Source of the DNA: Caldilineaceae bacterium
Lineage (GTDB): Bacteria > Chloroflexota > Anaerolineae > Caldilineales > Caldilineaceae
Assembly (NCBI GenBank): GCA_023384495.1
Contig: JAHDWG010000023.1
Coordinates: 1-32,837, forward strand
Direction: 5' to 3'
DNA: 32,837 nt
The notes under the pieces are model-generated. The model did no database searches and was not told the DNA's origin. It was given only the letters and a program-made list of their open reading frames with translations. The position numbers were made by a program, and so were the translations under genes. Every line of letters begins with the position of its first letter. Position 1 is the stretch's first letter. This document shows positions 1-7,156 of this stretch, one piece after another.

Positions 1-61
1 GCTCATCGCCGTCATAAGCTGGCTGCTTGATACTTTTTTACCGGAAACTAGAGTTTGAGAT

Positions 62-87
62 ACAACCGTTATTCGGATGGATTCTTC
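62..87 (+). repeat. Dispersed short repeat, copy 1
   Basis: This copy shares the core AACCNTTATTCGGATGG with 432-457 and, with a few changes, with 5227-5253. The three copies keep the order CAACC, ATTCG, ATGG, TTCT over about 26 bp. An inverted fragment (TATCCGAATA) lies at 381-390. Confidence 0.5.
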
Positions 88-91
88 GCAC

Positions 92-131
92 AAAAAAAAC
101 GAGAGCGGGGTTGTCGCCATCCGCTCTCGTT
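92..131 (-). terminator. Rho-independent terminator, minus strand
   Basis: An 11-bp perfect inverted repeat (99-109 with 121-131, AACGAGAGCGG and its complement) encloses an 11-nt loop. On the minus strand the stem is followed by a run of T (plus-strand A-run at 92-100). The plus-strand side has no T-run, so it should act only on leftward transcripts. Confidence 0.6.
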
Positions 132-201
132 GAGTTCAGTCTGAACCGGAAGTTATCCAGGCGTCATCCGTCCCCCTGCGCAAGATGGCGACAAGCGGCT
201 A

Positions 202-252
202 AACCAAAAATAAAAATAACCAAAAGAAAACCCGCGCTCATATGAGCGCGGG
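202..252 (-). terminator. Rho-independent terminator, minus strand (22-bp palindrome)
   Basis: A perfect 22-bp palindrome at 231-252 (CCCGCGCTCAT and its complement) is followed on the minus strand by a T-rich tail, seen as the A-rich plus-strand stretch at 204-230. No T-tract follows on the plus strand. It lies about 100 bp upstream of the other leftward terminator, in a region with no minus-strand gene. Confidence 0.55.
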
Positions 253-431
253 CTGGATCGAAACGCAGGGCAAACCAGAATAGACTGCCGAGCAATGCTG
301 CTCGCAGCCATCTGCAAATGCTTCAACACACGTTTGTAGCGGTTCACAACTTGCCTACCAGTTAGCTTGGTTGTAGCGCCTATCCGAATAAATCTGCGAC
401 CAACTCCATTCGGCGTGTAGCTGTTGGGACT

Positions 432-457
432 CGCAACCCTTATTCGGATGGGTTCTC
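432..457 (+). repeat. Dispersed short repeat, copy 2
   Basis: CGCAACCCTTATTCGGATGG followed by GTTCT. It differs from copy 1 at only a few positions. With the inverted fragment at 381-390 it may belong to a degraded larger element. Confidence 0.5.
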
Positions 458-578
458 AGGTCAGGATCGCTTGAATGCCGATACGATAGCATGGGCGGTC
501 ATCCTTGTCAAACCGCGGGAGGATTGTAGAACACATTGAGGTTGTGCTCGAACCGCTAAGCAGCCACCTACCTGATTT

Positions 579-605
579 TTGCCAAGCGCGATTGCCTGTT
601 ACAAT
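579..605 (+). promoter_or_regulatory. Candidate promoter for the receiver-kinase gene
   Basis: TTGCCA at 579-584 (5 of 6 to TTGACA) and an extended -10, TG-T-TACAAT, at 597-605, with a 15-bp spacer. The transcript would have a leader of about 125 nt before the ATG at 737. Read from consensus only. Confidence 0.4.
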
Positions 606-736
606 CTATCTGCCGTACACTTACGATCTAATGACGAAGTGGCATTTCTGTTAGAGGTCACTGGCTTCAAAGTAACCACGCGAACGATATTTCTGATTTT
701 GCGCTAAACCACCCTATCCAGTAAGGCAATCCATTT

Positions 737-1846
737 ATGACTATATCGACCAAAGTGGCGCGCGTTCTGATCGTAGATGACGATCCGCTCGCCCGCGAGA
801 CGCTCGAAGCACTGCTGCGACGCGAGGGCTATAACCTGCTCTTTGCCGCCAGCGGGGCTGATGCGATAGAAAACCTGGGCCAATTGACGCCTGACATCAT
901 CCTTATGGATGTGATGATGCCGGGTATGAATGGCTTTGAAACTTGCCGTCGCATTAAACAAATGGCCGATTTTCGCCATATTCCGATCATCTTGGTCACA
1001 GCGCTTGACAGCACTGCCGACTTTGTAGCGGGGCTTGATTCCGGCGCCGACGAGTTTATCACCAAGCCCTTTAGCTCGCCTGAACTCCGCGCACGCATCC
1101 GCTCGATGCTGCGCGTCAAGCGTCAGTATGACGAGTTGCAGTATACCCTCCAGACGCGCGATCTGCTCTCCAACATGATCGTCCATGATATGCGCAACCC
1201 GCTGGCGGCGGTGATGTTGTACATTCAACTGCTCAAGCGACGCGGCAATCTCCAGCCCGAACAAGAGCGTTATCTGGATATGATCTTTAACGAGGCGCAC
1301 CATGTAAGCTCGTTTCTTGAGGATATCCTGCTCCTCAATAAGCTCGACAAGGAACCAATCCCGCTGGCTCGTGGGCCGCTCGACGTGGAGCGCATTGTCA
1401 ACGGCATCCGTCAAAAGATCGCTGGTCTGCTCAGCGCGCGCAGTGTCCAACTCAAAATCATCGAACCATCGACCAAATCAACCGCAATCGAGGTGGACGG
1501 TGTGTTGTTTCAGCGCGCGCTCGAAAATCTCATGGCCCATGCCATCAAGTCCACCCCTGCGCAATCGACCGTGGAACTGGCCTTTCTCGACCGCAGCAGC
1601 GCGCCTGAACTGCCTGACAACGTCAAGCTTCGGATCGCCGTGACCAATGCCGCCGCCCACTTGCGTGAGGATGATCAAGAGCGCATCTTCGACAAGTTTG
1701 CCGTATTGACGATGAAAGAAGAGGGGCAGCCCCATGTCGGGCTTGGGCTTGCCTACTGCCGCATGGTCGTGGAGGCGCACGGCGGTCGCATTTCCGTCTC
1801 CAATGTAACGCCCCAGGGCCTCCAATTCGCAATCGACCTTCCATAA
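737..1846 (+). CDS. Response-regulator receiver / histidine kinase hybrid
   Basis: This 369-residue soluble signalling protein has a receiver domain first (about 8-125: acidic triad VDDDP at 13-17, phosphoacceptor D58, T88, K110). A dimerisation/phosphotransfer domain follows (H150 in VHDMRNPL), then an ATPase domain to the C-terminus. There is no membrane segment, so its input is probably phosphorylation of its receiver by another kinase. The ATPase domain is unusual. The second Asn of the N-box is His268, and the G1 box that should read DxGxG reads TNAAAH (303-308), while the G2 box GLGLA (335-339) is kept. It may bind ATP poorly or act mainly as a phosphatase or scaffold. The gene lies 84 bp before the ABC exporter and may be co-transcribed. 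The domain call is firm; the stimulus is unknown. Confidence 0.9.
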   Translation: MTISTKVARVLIVDDDPLARETLEALLRREGYNLLFAASGADAIENLGQLTPDIILMDVMMPGMNGFETCRRIKQMADFRHIPIILVTALDSTADFVAGLDSGADEFITKPFSSPELRARIRSMLRVKRQYDELQYTLQTRDLLSNMIVHDMRNPLAAVMLYIQLLKRRGNLQPEQERYLDMIFNEAHHVSSFLEDILLLNKLDKEPIPLARGPLDVERIVNGIRQKIAGLLSARSVQLKIIEPSTKSTAIEVDGVLFQRALENLMAHAIKSTPAQSTVELAFLDRSSAPELPDNVKLRIAVTNAAAHLREDDQERIFDKFAVLTMKEEGQPHVGLGLAYCRMVVEAHGGRISVSNVTPQGLQFAIDLP

Positions 1847-1930
1847 TCGCGGGCCATCATCGCGGGCCACACCACAACCTTGGTGGGTTGCCGTGTGCGC
1901 CCTTCTTACCTCATCACCGAATTCACACTC

Positions 1931-3832
1931 ATGACTGTAGCCACCCAAACCAACCTCCATCCCCTGCGGCGACTCTGGGAGTACGCCGGCCACCATCGCC
2001 CTTCGGTGCTCTGGGCAAGTTTTTGCTCGGTAATGAACAAACTTTTCGACCTGGCGCCCGAAGCGTTGATCGGGGCTGCGGTCGATGTGATTGTCCGCCG
2101 GCAGGATTCGTTTATCGCCAGCTTCGGTATCCCCGATGTGCGCACCCAGTTTGTGGTGCTGGCCATTGCCACAGGCGTAATCTGGGCCTTAGAGTCGCTC
2201 TTTGAATACCTGTATCGCACGGCGTGGCGAAATCTGGCGCAAACCCTGCAGCACGAACTGCGGCTCAACGCCTATGCCCATGTGCAAGACCTTGAGCTGG
2301 CCTACTTTGAAGACCGCAGCACGGGCGGCTTGATGGCTATCCTCAACGACGATATCAACCAACTGGAGCGCTTTTTGGATGATGGCGCCAACCAGATCAT
2401 TCAAGTGATCGTCACGACCGTCGTAATCGGCGCCATCTATCTGGGGTTGGCCCCGTCGGTGGGGTGGATGGCGCTGGTCCCCATGCCCTTTATCGTGTGG
2501 GCGTCGGTCTGGTTTCAAGGCTTTTTGGCGCCCCGCTATGCCACTGTGCGCGAACAGGTGGGTCTACTCAACAGCCAACTGGCCAACAACCTGGGCGGCA
2601 TTGCAACGATCAAGAGCTTCACCGCCGAAAAGTTCGAGATCGAACGCATCCGTCACGAAAGTGATGAATATCGCCTGCGCAATGCGGCGGCGATCAAGCT
2701 GAGCTCAGCCTTTGTGCCCCTGATCCGCATGATCATCGTGGCCGGCTTTATTGCCATGCTCTTCTTTGGCGGCCTCATGGCGTTGGAGGGGCGGCTCAAT
2801 GTCGGCGCCTACAGCATTATGGTCTACATTACCCAACGCCTGCTCTGGCCGCTGACCATGCTCGGCAGCACCTTTGACCTCTATCAACGCGCGATGGCGT
2901 CGACCGCGCGTGTCTTCAGCCTGTTGGACACGCAGCCGCAGATCACCAGCGGCGGCCAGTCGTTGCCCCTGGCGACTGTGCGGGGGGAGGTGGTCTTCGA
3001 CCAGGTCACCTTTGACTACGGCATGAGGTCCGCCGACGATGAGCTACACTCGTTCGAGCGCCGCGCCGTGATCCGCGGCCTCTCGCTCCACATCCCCGCC
3101 GGCGAGACGGCAGCCATCGTCGGCGCCACGGGCGCGGGCAAGAGCACGGTAATCAAGCTGCTGCTGCGCTTCTATGATGTGCAAGGGGGGTGCGTGCTGC
3201 TCGACGGCCACGACATTCGCAACCTCAAGACCGAAGACCTGCGCCGCGCGATTGGTTTTGTCAGCCAAGATGTCTTCCTGTTCCATGGCACTGTGCGCGA
3301 GAACATTGCCTATGGCAAGCGCGACGCCACACGGGACGAAGTCATCGACGCCGCCAAGGTGGCCGAGGCGCACGACTTTATCATGCAATTGCCGAATGGC
3401 TACGACACGGTGGTGGGCGAGCGGGGGCAAAAGCTCTCTGGCGGGCAGCGGCAGCGCGTCTCGATTGCCCGCGCCGTGCTCAAAGACCCGCCCGTGCTGA
3501 TCCTCGACGAAGCCACCTCCGCTGTAGACAACGAGACCGAGGCCGCCATCCAGCGTTCGCTCGAACGCATCGCGGTGGGGCGCACCACCATCGTGATTGC
3601 GCACCGCCTCTCTACCGTGCGCAACGCCGACCGCATCTTTGTGCTTGACAGCGGCCAGTTGCGCGAACAGGGCAAACATGAAGCGTTGGTGGCAGCCGGG
3701 GGCATCTACGCCGCGCTGTGGAATGTGCAGACCGGCTTCCGGGCGCGCACGGTGACGGGCAACGGGCAACCCGCGCCGCCGCCAGCCGCCGCCAAGGATG
3801 GCGCCGCTATCCGTGATAACAAGCCAGGTTAG
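1931..3832 (+). CDS. ABC exporter, fused membrane and ATPase domains
   Basis: This 633-residue half-transporter has an N-terminal six-helix exporter domain (about 25-330) and a C-terminal nucleotide-binding domain. The latter has Walker [10 protein letters not shown] near 398, signature LSGGQRQR near 502, Walker [11 protein letters not shown] near 523 and the switch His in IAHRLST near 555. All catalytic motifs are intact, so it should work as a homodimer, or heterodimer with an unlinked partner, exporting a lipid, peptide or drug across the inner membrane. About a dozen charged residues are inserted just before the first ATPase strand. I chose the ATG at 1931 because the upstream TTG at 1880 would add a 17-residue non-conserved extension; neither has a strong Shine-Dalgarno. 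The substrate cannot be told from sequence. Confidence 0.9.
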   Translation: MTVATQTNLHPLRRLWEYAGHHRPSVLWASFCSVMNKLFDLAPEALIGAAVDVIVRRQDSFIASFGIPDVRTQFVVLAIATGVIWALESLFEYLYRTAWRNLAQTLQHELRLNAYAHVQDLELAYFEDRSTGGLMAILNDDINQLERFLDDGANQIIQVIVTTVVIGAIYLGLAPSVGWMALVPMPFIVWASVWFQGFLAPRYATVREQVGLLNSQLANNLGGIATIKSFTAEKFEIERIRHESDEYRLRNAAAIKLSSAFVPLIRMIIVAGFIAMLFFGGLMALEGRLNVGAYSIMVYITQRLLWPLTMLGSTFDLYQRAMASTARVFSLLDTQPQITSGGQSLPLATVRGEVVFDQVTFDYGMRSADDELHSFERRAVIRGLSLHIPAGETAAIVGATGAGKSTVIKLLLRFYDVQGGCVLLDGHDIRNLKTEDLRRAIGFVSQDVFLFHGTVRENIAYGKRDATRDEVIDAAKVAEAHDFIMQLPNGYDTVVGERGQKLSGGQRQRVSIARAVLKDPPVLILDEATSAVDNETEAAIQRSLERIAVGRTTIVIAHRLSTVRNADRIFVLDSGQLREQGKHEALVAAGGIYAALWNVQTGFRARTVTGNGQPAPPPAAAKDGAAIRDNKPG

Positions 3833-3891
3833 GTCGAATGGTTCATGGGGTAGGTGCGATTGGATTGCAAAGTCACTTTGTTACAGATGCA

Positions 3892-4338
3892 CTAGCCCAG
3901 CCCTTCGAGGATCCGTTTCAGGTTTTCGCCCTCTTCCTTCATGTGTTGGCGCACTGCGTTGAATTCGCGCGCATTGAGCCTGGCCCCAATCGGCCCCGTG
4001 CGGATGTGGATCTCGGCCACAAAGCGGCACTGCTCCCCTTGCGGTTCAATCGCAAAGAGCAGCCGCGGCATGAGCAGACGGATCAGGCGGTTCGTCACCG
4101 CAAACTCGATGTGGCGGTTCGGCTCGATGCGAGTGAAGCGCACCCGTTTCTTGAGCAGTTGTCCACCGATGCGCTCCTCGAAATAGAACTCGACGCCCTC
4201 GCGCAGCCCGCGCCCCTCTTCCCATCGAAAGAGCAGATGGTCGGGGTGCCAACGAAGATAATTTTCGTCCATGTGCTCAAAAAAGGCGAAGATGCGGTCG
4301 GGCGTCGTGTGGATAAGAATCTCGTCACGCAGAATCAC
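3892..4338 (-). CDS. SRPBCC (START-like) family protein
   Basis: This 148-residue soluble protein matches the polyketide-cyclase/START-like fold. The N-terminus reads as the typical 'influences by strand, then FAFFEHMDENYLRWHPDH' helix region, alternating beta strands fill the middle, and a long C-terminal helix (about 122-146) would close a hydrophobic pocket. Such proteins bind lipids or other hydrophobic ligands; the ligand here is unknown. The start is GTG at 4338, supported by GAGGTG a few bases upstream. The gene lies 78 bp downstream of the ECF sigma gene on the same strand with no obvious terminator between, so the two probably form an operon. It converges on the ABC exporter gene, with 59 bp between the stop codons. 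Confidence 0.75.
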   Translation of the reverse strand: MILRDEILIHTTPDRIFAFFEHMDENYLRWHPDHLLFRWEEGRGLREGVEFYFEERIGGQLLKKRVRFTRIEPNRHIEFAVTNRLIRLLMPRLLFAIEPQGEQCRFVAEIHIRTGPIGARLNAREFNAVRQHMKEEGENLKRILEGLG

Positions 4339-4416
4339 GGTTCACCTCGCTTCATGCAGTCATGGTGGGGTTTGCCAAAGAACAACGACCGGATGCAATC
4401 TTGCGCTTGTCTATGT

Positions 4417-5085
4417 TCAACGTGGCCCAATGCCCTGGGCATGAAGAAAGTCACGCAGCCAGACCCGGCCCCGGCTCAGCCGTGACTTGACCGTGCCCAC
4501 GGGAATGCCCAAAATCTCCGCCGCTTCTTCGTATTTGTAACCCTGGACATCACAGAGCACGACCACCATGCGCTGGTCTGCCGGCATCATGCGCAGCCCA
4601 CGTTCGAGCCAGGCGTGAACCTCCATCCGCTCGGCATGGCTGTCGGGACGCTCGGCAGGGTCGATCAACAACGCCGTGTTCTCATCGGCGAGGGTGAATG
4701 CGTCGAGGCTAGCGGTGCGCCGGTTGCGTCGTTCGCGCAACAGATCATAACAGGTGTTGGTGACGATGCGTAAAAACCAATGTTTGAAGCGGCCACTCCG
4801 AAAAGAGGGCAGCGCCCGGTATGCCTTGAGCAGTGATTCTTGCACCACATCGGCGGCGTTCTCTTCGTCGTGGAGGATGCGATAGGCTACGGCATAGGCC
4901 GGCCCTTCGACTTCACGCACAAGCTCGTTGAAGGCGTCAATATCACCCGCAAGCACACGAGCGATCACACGCATGGTCGCCCGGCAACGGGCATCGGGCG
5001 GCTCATCGCCGCTGGGGATCGCCGCAACGGAATCATCAACACTCCAATTGGGGGTCAGGGGGGTGGCTTGTGGGCCATACACCAT
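4417..5085 (-). CDS. ECF-type RNA polymerase sigma factor
   Basis: This 222-residue sigma-70 family protein has only regions 2 and 4. Region 2 spans about 50-120, with the core-binding stretch AADVVQESLLKAYR near 77-90 and the -10 recognition part FKHWFLRIVTNTCYD near 100-114. Region 4 spans about 155-214, with the helix-turn-helix EAAEILGIPVGTVKSRLSR near 187-205. An N-terminal extension of about 45 residues is not part of the core domain. The ATG at 5085 is supported by GGGAGG ending 8 bases upstream. No anti-sigma factor or zinc-finger membrane protein is adjacent; the downstream gene is an SRPBCC protein. The gene is divergent from the GH127 enzyme, sharing a 191-bp control region. The family call is firm; the regulon is unknown. 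Confidence 0.92.
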   Translation of the reverse strand: MVYGPQATPLTPNWSVDDSVAAIPSGDEPPDARCRATMRVIARVLAGDIDAFNELVREVEGPAYAVAYRILHDEENAADVVQESLLKAYRALPSFRSGRFKHWFLRIVTNTCYDLLRERRNRRTASLDAFTLADENTALLIDPAERPDSHAERMEVHAWLERGLRMMPADQRMVVVLCDVQGYKYEEAAEILGIPVGTVKSRLSRGRVWLRDFLHAQGIGPR

Positions 5086-5190
5086 GCTTGCATCCTCCCG
5101 GTTCGGTTTGGCGCACTTTGCTCATCTTTACTGTCATCGCCATTGAACCACGCAATCGGCGCGTGGCGGTGGCGTTGAGCGCCACACAAC

Positions 5191-5199
5191 TGGTACAAT
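5191..5199 (+). promoter_or_regulatory. Extended -10 promoter element before the GH127 gene
   Basis: TG-G-TACAAT is an extended -10 match (5 of 6 in the hexamer). A TTGAGC lies upstream but only 13 bp away, too close for a standard -35. The predicted leader is about 70 nt and contains the dispersed repeat at 5227-5253. Confidence 0.4.
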
Positions 5200-5226
5200 G
5201 AGCGTCACAACCATATGGAGCCTGTA

Positions 5227-5253
5227 CGCAACCGTCATTCGCATGGGTTCTTA
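5227..5253 (+). repeat. Dispersed short repeat, copy 3
   Basis: CGCAACCGTCATTCGCATGG followed by GTTCTTA. It is related to the copies at 62-87 and 432-457 and ends 23 bp before the GH127 start codon, inside its predicted leader. Confidence 0.45.
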
Positions 5254-5276
5254 GCGTTCGCGAGGGAGCACCCACC

Positions 5277-7118
5277 ATGCCATACCCGTTATTGCACCGT
5301 TCCACCGGCGCCCGCGTTGCCTTTCAGGGCTACCTGGCCGACTATCTGCGCGGCGTCAGCGAGCAGTGGCTGAAAATCGCGCCGGACGCCAACCCGGCCA
5401 TGCTCGAAATGTTTGCCGACCGCAACCGCCACCCGCTGCGCGACCTGGTTCCGTGGGCCGGTGAGTTTGCCGGCAAATATCTGACCGCAGCCACGCAGGT
5501 GTTGCGCCTCACCCATGATGAAGCGCTGCGCGCCCGGCTTGCCGAGTTCGTCAACCAACTGACTGCGCTGCAAGCCGAAGATGGCTACCTCGGCCCCTGG
5601 CCACATGGCTACGAGCTCAGCGGCAGAGCGCCACAGCTTCAGCACCCCACATGGGACGCCTGGGGGCACTATCACAACATGCTCGGGTTGCTGCTCTGGC
5701 ATGAAGAGACGGGCGACGAGAAGGCGCTCGACGGCGCACGCCGTATCGGTGACCTCTTCTGCGCTCGCTTCTTGGGGGCGACGCGGCCTCGCCTGGTGGA
5801 TACGGGGGCCACCGAGATGAACCTGGCGCCGGTTCACGCATTGGCGCTGCTGTATAAGGTCACCGGCGCTGGGCGCTACCTCGATCTCGCGCTTCAGCTT
5901 GTCGGCGAATTCGCCGCCGAAGATGAGGCCGGCCAGCCGCTAGCCGGTGACTATCTGCGGGCGGCGCTGGCGCGGCGCGAGTTTTTCGAGACGCCCAAGC
6001 CACGTTGGGAGAGCCTGCATCCCATTCTGGGGCTGGTTGAACTCTACTATCTGACGGGTGAAGAACGGTATCGCCAGGCCTTTGAGCACTGGTGGTGGAG
6101 CATTGTCAAGCTGGACCGGCACAACAACGGCGGCTTCTCATCGGGCGAGCAGGCGCAGGGTAATCCCTACCATCAGGGCGCGATTGAAACGTGCTGCACC
6201 ATCGCCTGGATCGCGCTAAGCGTGGAGATGTTGCGGCTGACCGGCGACCCCGTTGTGGCCGACGAACTGGAGCTTTCAACCCTCAACTCGGTGGTCGGGC
6301 TACACTCGGCCACCGGGAGGTGGGCCACCTACAATACGCCCATGGATGGGGTGCGCAAGGCCAGCGCACACGATATTGTTTTTCAAGCCCGGGCCGGCTC
6401 GCCCGAGCTGAACTGTTGTAGCGTCAATGCAGCGCGCGGCTTTGGCATGATCAGCGATTGGGCGCTCATGCACGATGACGAAGGGCTGGTGCTAAACTGG
6501 TATGGGCCTGGGCGCATGTCGGCCACCTTGCCATCGGGCGCAGCCGTGCAGCTTGTGCAGATGACTGATTACCCACGCACGGGCGTGGTCCGCCTTCATG
6601 TGGAGATGGCCGAGCCGGAGGCGCTGACGCTCAAGCTGCGCATCCCCTTCTGGTCCACCGAAACGCAAGTGCGTGTCAACGGCGAACCAGTGAGCGGGGT
6701 GGCGCCCGGCGCCTATTTGCGGCTACGAAGAGAATGGGTGGCAACAGATCTGGTCGAAATCGACCTCGACTTTGCGCCCCACTTTTGGGTGGGGGAACAG
6801 GAGTGCGCCGGGTTGACGTCGGTCTATCGCGGGCCGGTATTGCTCACCTACGACCGTCGCTTCAACGATTTCGACCCCGACGACATCCCTACACTCGACG
6901 CCCGCACCCTGGCCGGCGAACTGGCCCCCTGGCAGGGTCGGCTCGAACCGGTGCTATTGTGGGCGGTGGATACAGCCGACGGACGCATACTCCACCTCTG
7001 CGACTTTGGCAGCGCCGGCGAGGGGGGGACGCCCTACCGCTCATGGCTGCCTGTGCAGGGCGTAGAGCCGACTCCCTTCAGCCGGGCGAATCCATTGCGC
7101 AGCGGGCGGCCCGGATGA
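5277..7118 (+). CDS. GH127-type (DUF1680) beta-L-arabinofuranosidase
   Basis: This 613-residue protein has the family plan: an (alpha/alpha)6 barrel (about 10-400) followed by beta-sandwich domains. Characterised GH127 enzymes hydrolyse terminal beta-L-arabinofuranosyl residues using a zinc-bound cysteine nucleophile. The equivalents are visible: E304 and C306 in AIETCCT, and the adjacent pair C380-C381 in ELNCCSVN, with spacing close to the Bifidobacterium HypBA1 set (E338, C340, C417, C418). By that match C380 is the nucleophile. There is no signal peptide, so it probably acts on imported oligosaccharides in the cytoplasm. GAGGGAG about 9 bases upstream supports the ATG. No sugar transporter or other glycosidase is adjacent. 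The family also contains enzymes with other specificities, so the substrate is provisional. Confidence 0.85.
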   Translation: MPYPLLHRSTGARVAFQGYLADYLRGVSEQWLKIAPDANPAMLEMFADRNRHPLRDLVPWAGEFAGKYLTAATQVLRLTHDEALRARLAEFVNQLTALQAEDGYLGPWPHGYELSGRAPQLQHPTWDAWGHYHNMLGLLLWHEETGDEKALDGARRIGDLFCARFLGATRPRLVDTGATEMNLAPVHALALLYKVTGAGRYLDLALQLVGEFAAEDEAGQPLAGDYLRAALARREFFETPKPRWESLHPILGLVELYYLTGEERYRQAFEHWWWSIVKLDRHNNGGFSSGEQAQGNPYHQGAIETCCTIAWIALSVEMLRLTGDPVVADELELSTLNSVVGLHSATGRWATYNTPMDGVRKASAHDIVFQARAGSPELNCCSVNAARGFGMISDWALMHDDEGLVLNWYGPGRMSATLPSGAAVQLVQMTDYPRTGVVRLHVEMAEPEALTLKLRIPFWSTETQVRVNGEPVSGVAPGAYLRLRREWVATDLVEIDLDFAPHFWVGEQECAGLTSVYRGPVLLTYDRRFNDFDPDDIPTLDARTLAGELAPWQGRLEPVLLWAVDTADGRILHLCDFGSAGEGGTPYRSWLPVQGVEPTPFSRANPLRSGRPG

Positions 7119-7156
7119 AACTTCCTGTTGAAGAGTTCCCACGGGGTTTCTCCAAC

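Larger units (their letters stand above)
1..736. other. Long intergenic region with hairpins and repeats, no convincing gene
   Basis: I see no credible protein gene here. The two short open frames (27-245 plus, 153-347 minus) run straight through terminator-like hairpins, resemble no family and lack ribosome sites. The region holds two leftward-facing hairpins with T-tracts (92-131 and 202-252), two direct copies of a short repeat (62-87, 432-457), an inverted fragment of the same repeat (381-390), and a likely promoter for the kinase gene at 579-605. Minus-strand transcripts that end at the hairpins would have to begin between about 260 and 700, so a small RNA is possible. Confidence 0.6.

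Noticed and set aside
231-252. The 22-bp palindrome as a protein-binding operator or restriction-type site
   Set aside because: The T-rich tail on one side only fits a terminator better.
27-347. Two short open frames in the left intergenic region
   Set aside because: They pass through terminator hairpins and repeats, have no ribosome site, and translate to no recognisable protein.
704-1450. A 248-codon minus-strand frame opposite the receiver-kinase gene
   Set aside because: Antisense shadow of conserved receiver and kinase motifs.
3868-3880. Small inverted repeat CAAAG-TCA-CTTTG between the convergent exporter and SRPBCC genes
   Set aside because: Only a 5-bp AT-containing stem with a 3-nt loop and no proper T-tract; too weak to call a terminator.
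3838-4485. A 215-codon plus-strand frame across the SRPBCC gene
   Set aside because: It covers the opposite strand of a gene with its own ribosome site and runs into the sigma gene; no family match.
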